A stretch of 64,000 bases of DNA from Paraburkholderia sp. Tr-20389 (GTDB lineage: Bacteria > Pseudomonadota > Gammaproteobacteria > Burkholderiales > Burkholderiaceae), in assembly GCF_017104565.1 (NCBI RefSeq), contig NZ_JAAGPD010000029.1:78028-142027 (forward strand), written 5' to 3'. The notes beneath the pieces were generated by a model, which did not search any database, had not been told where the DNA came from, and worked only from the letters and a program-made list of their open reading frames with translations. The translations under genes and the position numbers were made by a program. Position 1 is the first letter of the stretch. Each line of letters opens with the position of its first letter. Positions 46,885-56,514 of the stretch are shown here, piece by piece.

Positions 46885-47310
46885 ATGTCGATCGAAAAAG
46901 TTCTGTACCGCGCTCATGCTCACGCCACGGGAGGCCGTGACGGCCGCGCGGTCGTACCCGAAGGCAAGCTTGATTTCAAGCTGGTCACGCCGCGTGAACT
47001 CGGCGGCACAGGCGGCGAAGGCGCCAACCCGGAGCAGCTGTTCGCGGCCGGCTATAGCGCTTGTTTCCTCGGTGCGATGAAGTTCGTCGCGGCGCGTGAC
47101 AAGACGCCGATTCCCGCAGACGTATCCATCGACGGCAATGTCGGCATCGGCGCGATTCCGAACGGCTTCGGCATCGAAGTCGAACTGCAGATTTCGCTGC
47201 CCGGCATGCCCCGCGACGCCGCTCAGGCACTGATCGACAAGGCGCACATCGTGTGTCCGTACTCGAATGCAACGCGCGGCAATATCGACGTCACGTTGAC
47301 GCTGGTTTGA
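46885..47310 (+). CDS. ohr: Organic hydroperoxide resistance protein (Ohr/OsmC family)
   Basis: A 141-residue Ohr-type thiol peroxidase. The two redox cysteines are in [12 protein letters not shown] (Cys60) and [13 protein letters not shown] (Cys124), and the N-terminus [16 protein letters not shown] is typical of Ohr rather than OsmC. It reduces organic hydroperoxides in the cytoplasm with lipoyl-protein electrons. The ATG at 46885 has AGGAGTTA upstream. It is followed by an esterase gene after 31 bp, probably in one transcript under the TetR-type repressor. Confidence 0.92.
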   Translation: MSIEKVLYRAHAHATGGRDGRAVVPEGKLDFKLVTPRELGGTGGEGANPEQLFAAGYSACFLGAMKFVAARDKTPIPADVSIDGNVGIGAIPNGFGIEVELQISLPGMPRDAAQALIDKAHIVCPYSNATRGNIDVTLTLV

Positions 47311-47341
47311 AACAACATCGTTAGAACACTGGAGCACTGAA

Positions 47342-48370
47342 ATGAAAGCCCTCAAGCCCCTCGTCCTTGCTGCCGTTCTTGCTGCGAATGCCATGATCGC
47401 TTCCGCTGCTACGCCCGCCGCGCAGCCGACGCCGGATCGCGTCACCACCGGTTTCCTGAAAGCGCTCAACAGCGGTACGGGTCCTGCCCTCAACACACTG
47501 CCGCCGGTAAAGGCGCGTCAGGTGCTGATCGACGCTCAGAACAGCGTGAAAGTCGATCTGTCGGGCATCGACGTATCGAACCGCACGATCGAACAGGACG
47601 GCATCAGCGTGCCGGTAACCATCGTGCGTCCGCAGGGCGCGACGGGCACGCTACCCGTGTTCATGTTCTTCCACGGCGGCGGGTGGATTCTCGGCGATTT
47701 CCAGACCCACGAACGGCTCGTGCGCGATCTCGTCGTACAATCAGGCGCAGTGGCCGTGTTCGTGAACTACACGCCGTCGCCCGAAGCCCGCTATCCCGTC
47801 GCCATCAATCAGGCGTATGCGGCGACCAAATGGGTTGCCGGACACGGCAATGAGATCGGCGTGGACGGCAGCCGGCTCGCCGTGGTCGGCAACAGCGTGG
47901 GCGGCAACATGGCGGCCGTCGTCAGCCTGATGGCGAAGGACAAGCAGGGTCCGCAGATTCGCTTCCAGGGCTTGATGTGGCCCGTCACCGATGCGAACTT
48001 CAACGACGGCTCGTATCTCGCGTATCGTGACAAGCATTTCCTGACCCGCGCGATGATGCAGTGGTTCTGGGACGCCTACACGCAAGACCCTGCACAGCGT
48101 GCCCAGATCTACGCATCGCCGCTGCGTGCTTCAGAGGATGAACTGAAGGGTCTGCCGCCCGCGCTGATTCAGGTTGCGCAATTCGACGTGCTGCGCGACG
48201 AAGGTGAAGCGTACGGACACAAGCTCGATGCAGCGGGCAACGAAGTCACGACGACGCGCTATAACGGCACGATCCACGATTTCGGCCTTCTCAATGCACT
48301 CGCCGCCGATGCACCGACGCAAGCAGCGACGAAGCAGCTCGCAAACGAAATCAAAACGCGCCTGAAATAA
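47342..48370 (+). CDS. Exported alpha/beta-hydrolase esterase (HSL family)
   Basis: A 342-residue protein with a signal peptide (residues 1-22, cleavage near ASA-ATP). Hormone-sensitive-lipase type esterase: oxyanion motif HGGGW (111-115), nucleophile GNSVGG (Ser185), Asp in FDVLRDE (Asp282) and His in IHDF (His312). It hydrolyses short-chain esters in the periplasm. Co-expression with ohr under a redox-type TetR regulator is seen in other proteobacteria where an ohr-linked esterase is found, suggesting a link to lipid peroxide products. Confidence 0.87.
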   Translation: MKALKPLVLAAVLAANAMIASAATPAAQPTPDRVTTGFLKALNSGTGPALNTLPPVKARQVLIDAQNSVKVDLSGIDVSNRTIEQDGISVPVTIVRPQGATGTLPVFMFFHGGGWILGDFQTHERLVRDLVVQSGAVAVFVNYTPSPEARYPVAINQAYAATKWVAGHGNEIGVDGSRLAVVGNSVGGNMAAVVSLMAKDKQGPQIRFQGLMWPVTDANFNDGSYLAYRDKHFLTRAMMQWFWDAYTQDPAQRAQIYASPLRASEDELKGLPPALIQVAQFDVLRDEGEAYGHKLDAAGNEVTTTRYNGTIHDFGLLNALAADAPTQAATKQLANEIKTRLK

Positions 48371-48386
48371 TCGGCAGTAGGTATGC

Positions 48387-48416
48387 AGGCATGATGGTGC
48401 AGACGCCATCATGCCT
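48387..48416. terminator. Bidirectional terminator between convergent esterase and dehalogenase genes
   Basis: Perfect 11-bp stem AGGCATGATGG/CCATCATGCCT with an 8-nt loop, centred in the 54-bp gap between the two stop codons. Confidence 0.75.
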
Positions 48417-48424
48417 TGCTGTAT

Positions 48425-49147
48425 TCAAACACCGAGCTGTTTCGCGAGATCCACGAGATCCTGCGCGACCCAATCCCAGTTTCCCGCCGGCTTCAAGTCC
48501 GTTGTTTGCGCCGCGCCGTGTTCATGCGGACGCGGGATAAAGGCCGTTCTCAAGCCGCATTTCTGCGCCGCTGCAAGATCGCTGTTGTGCGCAGCGACCA
48601 TGCAAACCTCACCGGGCGACAGCATCAGCACATCGACTGTGCGCAGATAGGCTTCCGGCGTCGGCTTGTACGCTTGCGCAACCTCTGCGCCGAGAATCGC
48701 GTCCCACGGCAAACCGCCATGCTTCGCCATATCGATCATTAGCCTGACGTTGCCGTTGGACAGCGGTGCAATGATGTAGCGCGACTTGAGCCGCGTGAGT
48801 CCTTCGACGGTATCCGGCCATGGGTCCAGCCGATGCCACGCCAGGTTGAGATCGTCGAGTTCGACCGCCGGCACCTGTGTATGGTCGATACCCGATTCGT
48901 TCAAGACCTCATCGAGATTCTCGCGATGCAGCAGGTCGAGTTTCATGAAAGGACGTTCGCCGCTGCGGACTTTTTCCATCGCCGGCTGATAGCGCGCACG
49001 CCATGCATCCGCGAATGCATCGGCTTGCTGCGCGCTGCGCCCATGCCGCTGCAGAAAAACGGCCGCTTCACGCGCGACGCCGCCGCGCCAGTCGACCAAC
49101 GTGCCGAAAACATCGAACACCAGGGCTTTAACGTTTGATGTATACAT
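48425..49147 (-). CDS. Haloacid dehalogenase type II-like HAD hydrolase
   Basis: A 240-residue HAD-superfamily protein. Motif I VFDVFGTLVDW (Asp12 nucleophile), motif II PLSNGN, and the KPTPEAYLRT region place it in the (S)-2-haloacid dehalogenase (L-DEX) group. Dehalogenases use Asp to displace halide from 2-haloacids; the C-terminal NSDLAAAQKCGLRTAFI segment is typical. It follows L-fuconate dehydratase by 25 bp and is probably co-transcribed, but a role in sugar acid use is not evident. A related hydrolase activity is possible. Confidence 0.83.
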   Translation of the reverse strand: MYTSNVKALVFDVFGTLVDWRGGVAREAAVFLQRHGRSAQQADAFADAWRARYQPAMEKVRSGERPFMKLDLLHRENLDEVLNESGIDHTQVPAVELDDLNLAWHRLDPWPDTVEGLTRLKSRYIIAPLSNGNVRLMIDMAKHGGLPWDAILGAEVAQAYKPTPEAYLRTVDVLMLSPGEVCMVAAHNSDLAAAQKCGLRTAFIPRPHEHGAAQTTDLKPAGNWDWVAQDLVDLAKQLGV

Positions 49148-49172
49148 TACTCGAATCGGTTACGCAACGGCT

Positions 49173-50471
49173 TTAAGGTTGCCATGCCTCGCCTTCAGGA
49201 AAGACATGCATGTCTAACGAATCCGCCTTCATCTCAATGCTATACCCCGGCTTCTTCGGCGGCATATAACGACCGTTTCGAATGACGACGGGGTCGACGA
49301 AATGCTCGTGAAGATGGTCGACATATTCGAGCACGCGATTTTCCAGCGACGCCGACACGCAAATGTAGTCGAACAGCGAAATGTGCTGGACGTACTCGCA
49401 CAATCCGACGCCGCCCGCATGCGGGCACACGGGCACACCGAACTTGGCCGCCATCAGCAGCACGACGATCACTTCATTCAAACCGCCAAGGCGGCAGCTG
49501 TCGACCTGACAGAAATCGATCGCCTGCGCCTGCAACAGTTGCTTGAACATCACGCGATTATGGCAATGCTCGCCCGTCGCGACGCCGATCGATCCCAGTC
49601 GCTCGCGTATGGCCGCATGACCGAGGATATCGTCGGGACTGGTCGGCTCTTCGATCCACCACGGATCGAATTCCGCCAGGCGCCGCATGTTCGCCACCGC
49701 TTCGTCGACGTCCCACACCTGATTCGCGTCCATCATCAGCTTGAGGTTCTCGCCGATCTCTTCACGCAGGATGCGCGCGCGCCGCACGTCTTCTTCCAGA
49801 TTGCCACCTACCTTTTGCTTGAAATGCGTCCATCCCTGCGCGACGCCTTCGCGCGCAAGCCGGCGGATCTTGTCATCGTCGTAACCGAGCCAGCCCGCGG
49901 ATGTCGTATAAGCCGGATAGCCCTGCGCCAGCATTTCCTTTTCGCGCGCGCCTTTGGTTTTTGCATGGCGGTGCAGCATTGCCAGCGCTTCGTAAGGCGT
50001 GATCGCATCCGTCACGTAACGAAAGTCGAGACAGCGCACGAGTTCTTCCGGGCTCATATCGACGAGCAACTTCCATACAGGCTTGCCGACGGATTTCGCC
50101 CACAGGTCCCACACAGCATTCACGACGGCAGCCGTGGCGAGGTGGATCGCGCCCTTGTCGGGACCGATCCAGCGCAATTGACTGTCGGATGTGAAGGCGC
50201 GCCAGAATGCGCCCATATCCGCAGCGATATCTTCGAGCTTCCTGCCGACGATGAGCGGCGCCAACGCATTCACCGCCGTCACGCAGATTTCATTTCCGCG
50301 CCCGATCGTAAAAGTGAGGCCGTGACCGATAAGCTCTTGCGGCGAATCGGTTTCGAGCGTGACGTAAGTGGCGGAATAGTCCGGCGCGGCATTCATTGCG
50401 TCGGAGCCATCGAGAGAACGAGAGGTGGGAAAACGAATGTCGCGAACGGACAGCCTCGTGATCGTGGTCAT
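49173..50471 (-). CDS. fucD: L-fuconate dehydratase
   Basis: A 432-residue enolase-superfamily enzyme. All known active-site residues of L-fuconate dehydratase are at the same positions as in the characterised Xanthomonas enzyme: Lys218 and Lys220 (HFKQKVGG), Asp248, Glu274, Glu301 as metal ligands, and His351 (CPHAGGVGLCEY). It removes water from L-fuconate to 2-keto-3-deoxy-L-fuconate. The ATG at 50471 follows GGAGGGTG. It is divergent from the GntR gene and ABC genes that probably import L-fucose or a related sugar; other fucose steps are not in the window. Confidence 0.9.
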   Translation of the reverse strand: MTTITRLSVRDIRFPTSRSLDGSDAMNAAPDYSATYVTLETDSPQELIGHGLTFTIGRGNEICVTAVNALAPLIVGRKLEDIAADMGAFWRAFTSDSQLRWIGPDKGAIHLATAAVVNAVWDLWAKSVGKPVWKLLVDMSPEELVRCLDFRYVTDAITPYEALAMLHRHAKTKGAREKEMLAQGYPAYTTSAGWLGYDDDKIRRLAREGVAQGWTHFKQKVGGNLEEDVRRARILREEIGENLKLMMDANQVWDVDEAVANMRRLAEFDPWWIEEPTSPDDILGHAAIRERLGSIGVATGEHCHNRVMFKQLLQAQAIDFCQVDSCRLGGLNEVIVVLLMAAKFGVPVCPHAGGVGLCEYVQHISLFDYICVSASLENRVLEYVDHLHEHFVDPVVIRNGRYMPPKKPGYSIEMKADSLDMHVFPEGEAWQP

Positions 50472-50565
50472 CTGACACCCTCCAGGGATGGCTATCGACA
50501 TTGACCTGCTTTGCGAAGACAAACCGCCCGGCACGAACTCGATACGGGTACACCCTGATAAGACG

Positions 50566-50634
50566 TACCAGGCGATATACCAGGCGTTAGCACGCGTTGA
50601 CAATGCTCAATCCGCTTCCTAGCATGCTAGCATG
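50566..50634 (+). promoter_or_regulatory. fucD-GntR intergenic control region: direct repeat, sigma-70 promoter and palindrome
   Basis: Two TACCAGGCG copies (50566-50574, 50578-50586) with 3 nt between them; a near-consensus promoter TTGACA (50597-50602) - 17 nt - TAGCAT (50620-50625); and the perfect palindrome CATGCTAGCATG (50623-50634) overlapping the -10. The last is a plausible autoregulatory operator for the GntR protein. Confidence 0.5.
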
Positions 50635-51385
50635 TCTTCTGGAAATCAAGCGTGCCGTGAGCTCTTCGTCAGATGTAGCGAATGCCGCCAGCAATCCCTA
50701 TGTCGCACTGCAAAAGGTCAAAGGCAGCGAACGCGGCAGCCTGACCGACGCGGTGGAACAGGCGCTGAGAGAAGCGATCGTGACATTGCTGCTGGAACCC
50801 GGAATGATGATCGACAAGCTGGCCGTGTGCGAGCGCATGGGCGTATCGCGCTTTCCGGTGTCCGCCGCATTGGCGCGACTCGAACATGCCGGACTCGTCG
50901 AAGTTCTTCCGCAGCGCGGCACGCGCGTTAAACCCATTGCGCTACACGACATACGTCAGCATCTGTTCATACGCAGCGCGCTCGAAGTCGAGACCGTCCG
51001 CGCAGTTGCGCTGATGCGTGACAGCGCGACGATCGACTCGCTCGCCGCCAACCTCGAAGAGCAGCGCAGCGTATTCGAGGACGGCAACCGTCTCGCGTTT
51101 CATGTACTCGATCTTGCTTTTCACGAAATCATGCTCGACGCGGTGAATCTGCCGCGCGTGAAAGAAATTGTCGCCGTGTCGCGCAATGCACTCGATCGCG
51201 CAAGGCAATTGCTGGCGAGTCCCGAACGGCTCGTGCATACGCTCGACGAACACGAGCGTATCTTCGCAGCCATTCGCGCAGGGAACGCCGATACCGCCGC
51301 AAAAGCCATGCACGACCATCTCGACGAGGTAGTTGCCGAGCTGCACCGGTCCGCGAAAGAACGACCGGATATCTTTGCACCATAA
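50624..51385 (+). CDS. GntR-family regulator with FCD domain
   Basis: A roughly 253-residue FCD-type GntR. Winged helix with [37 protein letters not shown], then an FCD domain with [17 protein letters not shown] and [15 protein letters not shown], containing the His/Asp metal ligands. The start is unsure: 50624 is an ATG, but it overlaps the -10 of a good promoter, so a later start such as GTG 50657 may be used. It is divergent from fucD and 12 bp before the ABC genes, hence likely regulator of both. Confidence 0.85.
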   Translation: MLACLLEIKRAVSSSSDVANAASNPYVALQKVKGSERGSLTDAVEQALREAIVTLLLEPGMMIDKLAVCERMGVSRFPVSAALARLEHAGLVEVLPQRGTRVKPIALHDIRQHLFIRSALEVETVRAVALMRDSATIDSLAANLEEQRSVFEDGNRLAFHVLDLAFHEIMLDAVNLPRVKEIVAVSRNALDRARQLLASPERLVHTLDEHERIFAAIRAGNADTAAKAMHDHLDEVVAELHRSAKERPDIFAP

Positions 51386-51396
51386 GGGCTTCCGTA

Positions 51397-52944
51397 ATGT
51401 CTCCGGCTATTTCCTTGCGCGACTGCCATGCCATGACACCGCTTATTTCCGTCAACCGCCTCAGCAAGAGCTTCCCCGGCGTGAGGGCGCTGCACGAAGT
51501 GCAGTTCGAACTCATGGCGGGCGAGGTGCATGCGCTGATGGGCGAAAACGGCGCAGGCAAGTCGACGCTGATGAAGATTCTTGCGGGCGTCTATACGCGC
51601 GACTCCGGCGAGATTCTCTACGACGGCAAGCCGGTCGATTTCACCAGCCCGCGTGAAGCACAGGCGCTGGGTATCGGCATCATTCATCAGGAACTTCAAC
51701 TGATGAATCATCTGACCGTCGCGCAGAACATGTTCATCGGCCGCGAGCCGCGCGGGCGTCTCGGTCTGTTTCTCGATGAAGACAAACTGAATGCGCAGGC
51801 CCGCGACATCCTCGCGCGCATGCATGTGAATCTCGATCCGCGCACGGTCGTCGGTTCGCTCACTGTTGCCAGCCAGCAGATGGTCGAAATCGCCAAGGCC
51901 TTGTCGTTCGATTCGCGCGTACTCATCATGGACGAGCCGACCTCCGCGCTCAACGACGCGGAAATCGCCGAGCTTTTTCGCATCATCCGGCAACTGAAGG
52001 AACGCCGTGTCGGCATCATCTACATCTCGCACAAGATGGATGAACTCAAACAGATTTCCGACCGCGTCACCGTGCTGCGCGACGGCGAATATGTGGCTAC
52101 CGTCGGGACGGCCGAGAGCAGCGTGCCCGCGATCATCGGCATGATGGTCGGACGAAAACTCGCCGACGTCGAGCCTCATCAGAACACGCACACCGCAGGC
52201 GGAGTTGCGCTCGAAGTGAAGAACCTGAACGCGGGCCCGCTCGTGAGAAATGTGAGCTTCACGCTGCGCAAAGGCGAAATATTGGGCTTCGCGGGTTTGA
52301 TGGGCGCGGGCCGCACGGAAGTTGCGCGCGCCGTGTTCGGCGCGGACCCCATCGAGTCCGGCGAGATCTTCGTAAAAGGCGCAAGGGCGCAGATCAAACG
52401 GCCTAGCGACGCGGTCGCGCACAGCATCGGCTATCTGTCCGAGGACCGCAAGCGCTTCGGTCTTGCGACGGGCATGGATGTCGAATCGAACATCGTGATG
52501 TCCGACCTCGGCAAATTCCTGTCGCTGAATATCTTTCTTCGCCGCATGCAGATACGCAAGCGCGCTTCGCACTTCATTAATCTGCTCGCGATCCGCACAC
52601 CTTCGCCAACCCAACCGGTGCGACTGCTGTCGGGCGGCAACCAGCAGAAGATCGTCATCGCGAAATGGCTGGAGCGCGATTGCGACGTACTGTTCTTCGA
52701 CGAGCCGACGCGCGGCATCGACGTCGGCGCGAAAAGCGAAATCTACAAGCTGTTGCGCGCGCTCGCGGCGCAAGGCAAGGCGATCGTGATGATCTCGTCG
52801 GAATTACCCGAAATCCTGCGCATGAGCGACCGTATCGTGGTGATGTGCGAAGGCCGTATCACTGGCGAACTCTCCGCCGGCGACGCGACGCAAGAGCGCA
52901 TCATGCATCTCGCGACGCAGCGCGAAACCCTGAAAGCGGCATGA
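51397..52944 (+). CDS. Sugar ABC transporter ATP-binding protein
   Basis: A 515-residue double ATPase of the MglA/RbsA group. First domain: Walker [13 protein letters not shown], signature [13 protein letters not shown], Walker [13 protein letters not shown]. Second half: [30 protein letters not shown] and [18 protein letters not shown]. It powers import by the permease and binding protein encoded next. It follows the GntR gene by 11 bp. Substrate presumably L-fucose or another sugar handled through fucD. Confidence 0.9.
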   Translation: MSPAISLRDCHAMTPLISVNRLSKSFPGVRALHEVQFELMAGEVHALMGENGAGKSTLMKILAGVYTRDSGEILYDGKPVDFTSPREAQALGIGIIHQELQLMNHLTVAQNMFIGREPRGRLGLFLDEDKLNAQARDILARMHVNLDPRTVVGSLTVASQQMVEIAKALSFDSRVLIMDEPTSALNDAEIAELFRIIRQLKERRVGIIYISHKMDELKQISDRVTVLRDGEYVATVGTAESSVPAIIGMMVGRKLADVEPHQNTHTAGGVALEVKNLNAGPLVRNVSFTLRKGEILGFAGLMGAGRTEVARAVFGADPIESGEIFVKGARAQIKRPSDAVAHSIGYLSEDRKRFGLATGMDVESNIVMSDLGKFLSLNIFLRRMQIRKRASHFINLLAIRTPSPTQPVRLLSGGNQQKIVIAKWLERDCDVLFFDEPTRGIDVGAKSEIYKLLRALAAQGKAIVMISSELPEILRMSDRIVVMCEGRITGELSAGDATQERIMHLATQRETLKAA

Positions 52945-52963
52945 GCCTGGAGAGGTCAGAGCA

Positions 52964-53989
52964 ATGACACTGCAATCGGATACCGCGGCGCTGTCCAACG
53001 AAAGACGCACGTCGGGATTCAGAGCCCGGCTCTTTTCGCCGACGGCTTTGCAAAAGATGCTCGCGTTTACGAGCCTGATTCTGCTGCTGGTTTTTTTCAG
53101 CTTCGCGTCGCCCGCATTCATGCAGATGGACAACATCCTCGGCATTCTGCAGGCTACGGCCGTCAACGGCGTGCTCGCTATTGCCAGTACTTTTGTCATC
53201 ATCACTGGCGGCATCGATCTTTCCGTCGGCACGTTGATGACATTCACCGCCGTGATTTGCGGTGTATTTCTCACGTACTGGCATCTGCCGATGTGGATCG
53301 GCGTGGTCGCCGCAATCGCGACAGGCGCGCTATGCGGCACGATCTCAGGTACGTTGACGGCGAAAATGAAAATTCCGCCGTTCATCGCGACGCTGGGCAT
53401 GATGCTGCTGCTCAAAGGGTTGTCCCTCGTCGTGTCAGTCGACAAGCCCATCTATTTCACGGATACCGAGAACTTCTACATGATCTCGCAGGACTCGCTG
53501 ATCGCGTACTTCCTGCCGAGCGTGCCCGTGCCGAACGCAGTGCTGATTCTGTTCGTGCTCGCCATCGTCAGTTCGATCACGCTCAATCGCACTGCGCTTG
53601 GCCGCTATACCTTCGCGCTCGGCAGCAACGAAGAAGCCGTGCGGCTGTCCGGCGTGAATGTCGATCGCTGGAAGATTGCGATTTACGGCCTGGGCGGCGC
53701 AATTTGCGGCGTCGCCGGTTTGCTGATCGCGTCGCGTCTGAATTCGGCACAGCCGGCGTTAGGCCAGGGCTATGAACTCGAAGCGATCGCGGCCGTGGTG
53801 ATCGGCGGCACGTCGCTCAGCGGCGGCTCGGGCACGATACTCGGCACCATCATCGGCGCTTTCATCATGAGTGTGTTGACCAACGGGTTGCGCATCATGT
53901 CGGTCGCGCAGGAATGGCAGATCGTGGTGACGGGTCTCATCATCATTCTTGCCGTGTATGCCGATATCTTGCGGCGCAAGAAGCGTTGA
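52964..53989 (+). CDS. Sugar ABC transporter permease
   Basis: A 341-residue RbsC-type permease with about ten hydrophobic segments. STFVIITGGIDLSVGTLMTF and VVIGGTSLSGGSGTILGTII are the family signatures. A GAGAGGTCAGAG ribosome site precedes the ATG. It is 19 bp after the ATPase gene. The gap of 105 bp to the binding-protein gene contains the latter's own strong Shine-Dalgarno and may carry an internal promoter or a stabilising hairpin that raises binding-protein levels. Confidence 0.9.
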   Translation: MTLQSDTAALSNERRTSGFRARLFSPTALQKMLAFTSLILLLVFFSFASPAFMQMDNILGILQATAVNGVLAIASTFVIITGGIDLSVGTLMTFTAVICGVFLTYWHLPMWIGVVAAIATGALCGTISGTLTAKMKIPPFIATLGMMLLLKGLSLVVSVDKPIYFTDTENFYMISQDSLIAYFLPSVPVPNAVLILFVLAIVSSITLNRTALGRYTFALGSNEEAVRLSGVNVDRWKIAIYGLGGAICGVAGLLIASRLNSAQPALGQGYELEAIAAVVIGGTSLSGGSGTILGTIIGAFIMSVLTNGLRIMSVAQEWQIVVTGLIIILAVYADILRRKKR

Positions 53990-54094
53990 GTGTCATCGCG
54001 GGAGTAGAACATCAAAGAAAGGAGAGTAAAGCAGGTACGGCAAGGCTCTCTCAACGGCTGGAGGTCGATAGCCCACCTTAGGAGGAGAAACCCC

Positions 54095-55036
54095 ATGTTG
54101 AAAAGAAGACTAATCGGTATCGCGATCGGTGTCGGGGCGCTCGCTGGCGCAAGCAGTCTGACTTACGCTGACGAGCCCTACATTCCGCTCATTTCGAAAG
54201 GCTTCCAGCATCAGTTCTGGCAAGCCGTCAAATCTGGCGCGGAGCAATCCGCAAAGGAGCACAACGTCCGCATCACGTTCGAAGGGCCGGAAACGGAGGC
54301 AATGGTCGATAAACAGATCGACATGCTGTCGGCCGCGCTTGCCAAGAAGCCGCAGGCGCTCGGCATCGCGGCACTCGACAGCAAGGCGGCCATTCCCCTG
54401 CTCAAGCGCGCGCAGTCCGGCAAGATTCCCGTCATCGCGTTCGACTCGGGCGTCGACAGCGATATTCCGCTGACTACTTGCACAACGGACAATCTCGCGG
54501 CCGCCGCACTCGCCGCCGACAAGATGGCCGGAATGATCGGCGATTCCGGTGAAGTCGGCGTCATCGTGCACGACCAGACGAGCCGCACGGGTATCGACCG
54601 GCGCGACGGCTTCCTGAATGAAATGAAGTCGAAGCATCCGAACGTCAAGATCGTTTCCGTGCAATACGGTGGGGGCGACCACCTGAAGTCGGCGGAAATT
54701 GCCAAGGCGATGATTCAGGCCAATCCGAACATCAAAGGTATTTTCGGCGCCAACGAAGGTTCGGCGGAAGGCGCTGCGATCGGCGTCAAAGAGTCTGGCA
54801 AAAAGCTCGTGCTGATCGGCTATGACTCAGGCAAGGAGCAGAAGGAAGACATCATGTCCGGCCTGATGGCGGGCGCGATTACGCAGAACCCGATCGGCAT
54901 CGGCAAGTGCGTCGTCGATTCGGCCGTGAAGGCGCTAAAAGGCGAGAAGCTGCCCAAGAAAGTCGATACCGGCTTTTACTGGTACGACAAGTCGAACATG
55001 AACGACCCGAAGATCTCTGCCGTGCTTTACGACTAA
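54095..55036 (+). CDS. Sugar ABC transporter substrate-binding protein
   Basis: A 313-residue periplasmic binding protein (Peripla_BP_4). Signal peptide about 1-25 (IAIGVGALAGASSLTYA). Mature start IPLISKGFQHQFWQAVKSGA and later VIAFDSGVDSDIPLTTCTTDN, VLIGYDSGKEQKEDI match sugar-binding relatives. It has a very strong ribosome site (TTAGGAGGAG). Position after the ATPase and permease genes, with the GntR and fucD genes, suggests L-fucose or another deoxy sugar as ligand. Ligand not provable from sequence. Confidence 0.88.
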   Translation: MLKRRLIGIAIGVGALAGASSLTYADEPYIPLISKGFQHQFWQAVKSGAEQSAKEHNVRITFEGPETEAMVDKQIDMLSAALAKKPQALGIAALDSKAAIPLLKRAQSGKIPVIAFDSGVDSDIPLTTCTTDNLAAAALAADKMAGMIGDSGEVGVIVHDQTSRTGIDRRDGFLNEMKSKHPNVKIVSVQYGGGDHLKSAEIAKAMIQANPNIKGIFGANEGSAEGAAIGVKESGKKLVLIGYDSGKEQKEDIMSGLMAGAITQNPIGIGKCVVDSAVKALKGEKLPKKVDTGFYWYDKSNMNDPKISAVLYD

Positions 55037-55043
55037 GCACGAT

Positions 55044-55081
55044 GCGATGAAGGAGGAAGTATGCACTGCCTCCTTCATCGC
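55044..55081. terminator. Terminator after the second ABC operon
   Basis: 13-bp perfect stem GCGATGAAGGAGG/CCTCCTTCATCGC with a 12-nt loop, 7 bp after the binding-protein stop, before the convergent GlxA-like gene. Confidence 0.75.
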
Positions 55082-55101
55082 GCGTCGCCTGGATCTTTTG
55101 A

Positions 55102-56067
55102 CTAGCGCAAATCCGCGCGTAGTTCCCTCACTCCCCGCCCCAGGCGTTGACGCAGCAGCGTTCGCAGCGTCGCACCATCGACATATCCAACTTCCGCCGC
55201 AATCGCTTCGAGATCGAGGCCGCTGCCGTGCAGCAGCGATTGCGCACGCTCGACCCGCAAGTCCTGAAAGTACGCGAGCGGCGATTTTCCAAGCACTTCC
55301 TGACAACGGCGCTGCAGCGTGCGTGCGCTGGTCGCCAGCGCGTTGGCCGCTTCCTGTAGCGAGAAACCTTCTTTCAGATGATCGCGCGCCCAGCGTTCAA
55401 AACGCTGCATGAGCGGGTCCGCCTGCGCCAGATGATTCGGGATGATGTAAGGCGCCTGCAGCGATCGGATATCGGCTAGCAGATAGCGCGAAACGAGCGT
55501 GGCCAGTTCCGGACTCGTCTTGCGGATGAGCCACAGCGCGAGATCGAGATGCCCCATCGCCGCGCCCGCCGTCACGCCGATGTCGGACGCGATCAGCATG
55601 CGCGATTCGTCGAGCGCGACCTTTGGATAGCGCTGCCTGAAGAGCGGCGCGAGCGACCACGTCGACGTCGCTTCCCGGTGATCGAGCAGACCTGCTTCGG
55701 CGACCAGAAAAGTGCCGATGCACGATGCTGCGATCAACGCGCCTTCGGCGTGCCAAGTCTGCAATTGTGCGGTGGCCTGCTTGACGTCCGCACGCGCGAG
55801 GGCGGGAATCAGCAGGTCCGGCGTCGTCGCGCCGAGCGCGGGCACGATCACCCAATCCGGCTTCAAATCGGGCGTGATCGGCTGCACGGGAATCGCGAAG
55901 CCGTGCCCGGAGCGCACACGCTTGCGTACGCCGACCACAGTCACGTCGAAGCGCGGTGTGACGCCCGGTAGCCGGGCAGCGAGCTTGTTGGCGGCGCCGA
56001 GCGAGTCGAGCGTCACAGCGAGCCCCGTATCGAACAATCCATCGAGTGCGAGCACGGCGATGCGCAT
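55102..56067 (-). CDS. GlxA-like regulator (DJ-1/PfpI domain plus AraC HTH)
   Basis: A 321-residue protein. Residues 1-185 form a DJ-1/PfpI-like domain (IAVLALDGLFDTGLAVTLDS, ASCIGTFLVAEAGLLDHREAT with Cys near the nucleophile elbow); residues 210-321 an AraC-type double HTH (SLQEAANALATSARTLQRRC, GLDLEAIAAEVGYVDGATLRTLLRQ). GlxA-like proteins respond to small metabolites or choline-type compounds. It is divergent from the small barrel-protein gene (109 bp between starts), its probable target. Confidence 0.87.
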   Translation of the reverse strand: MRIAVLALDGLFDTGLAVTLDSLGAANKLAARLPGVTPRFDVTVVGVRKRVRSGHGFAIPVQPITPDLKPDWVIVPALGATTPDLLIPALARADVKQATAQLQTWHAEGALIAASCIGTFLVAEAGLLDHREATSTWSLAPLFRQRYPKVALDESRMLIASDIGVTAGAAMGHLDLALWLIRKTSPELATLVSRYLLADIRSLQAPYIIPNHLAQADPLMQRFERWARDHLKEGFSLQEAANALATSARTLQRRCQEVLGKSPLAYFQDLRVERAQSLLHGSGLDLEAIAAEVGYVDGATLRTLLRQRLGRGVRELRADLR

Positions 56068-56176
56068 GGCGTGAATGACCCTAAAGTTGTCATATACGAC
56101 GATACAGGTTTTCTCGCCCGAAGACTACATTGCACTGCGTCGCGCAACATCGCGCGCCACCAACCAGGAGAGATTC

Positions 56177-56470
56177 ATGAAAGTCATCGCTATCGCCTCG
56201 ATCACCCAGCCGCTCACGCCGGAGCAGCGTCAGCAGATCATGCCCAACGAAGTGCCCGCTACACTCAAGCTATATCTCGACGGCAAGATCGAACAGTTCT
56301 GGTACCGGCAGGATGCGCCGGGCGTGATCTTTCTGATGAACGTCGAATCCGTCGACGAAGCGCAAGTGGCGGTTCATGCGCTGCCGCTCGCTGCCGGCGG
56401 CTTTGCGAAGTATCAATTGATTCCCGTCGGTCCGCTGGCGCCGCTGGGTCTGCTGATTCAGAACACGTAA
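56177..56470 (+). CDS. Small dimeric alpha-beta barrel-like protein
   Basis: A 97-residue protein starting with MKVIAIASITQPLTPEQR behind CAGGAG. The pattern of four strands and helices with EQFWYRQDAPGVIFLMN and SVDEAQVAVHALPLAAGGF resembles muconolactone-isomerase/YCII-like ferredoxin-fold proteins. A catalytic role is possible but no active site is clear. Divergent from the GlxA-like regulator, so it is probably induced by it. Confidence 0.65.
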   Translation: MKVIAIASITQPLTPEQRQQIMPNEVPATLKLYLDGKIEQFWYRQDAPGVIFLMNVESVDEAQVAVHALPLAAGGFAKYQLIPVGPLAPLGLLIQNT

Positions 56471-56494
56471 AGCCGAAACGCGCCGGCTCAGTGA

Positions 56495-56514
56495 TTGAAG
56501 CGAATCCGCTTCAA
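56495..56514 (+). terminator. Hairpin after the small barrel-protein gene
   Basis: TTGAAGCG AATC CGCTTCAA, 8-bp stem with a tetraloop, flanked by GCGCCGG repeats that can extend pairing. No T-run follows. Confidence 0.5.

Noticed and set aside
53990-54094. Hairpin GAGAG...CTCTC between permease and binding-protein genes
   Set aside because: Stem is only 5 bp with a long loop; too weak to call a terminator or stabiliser.
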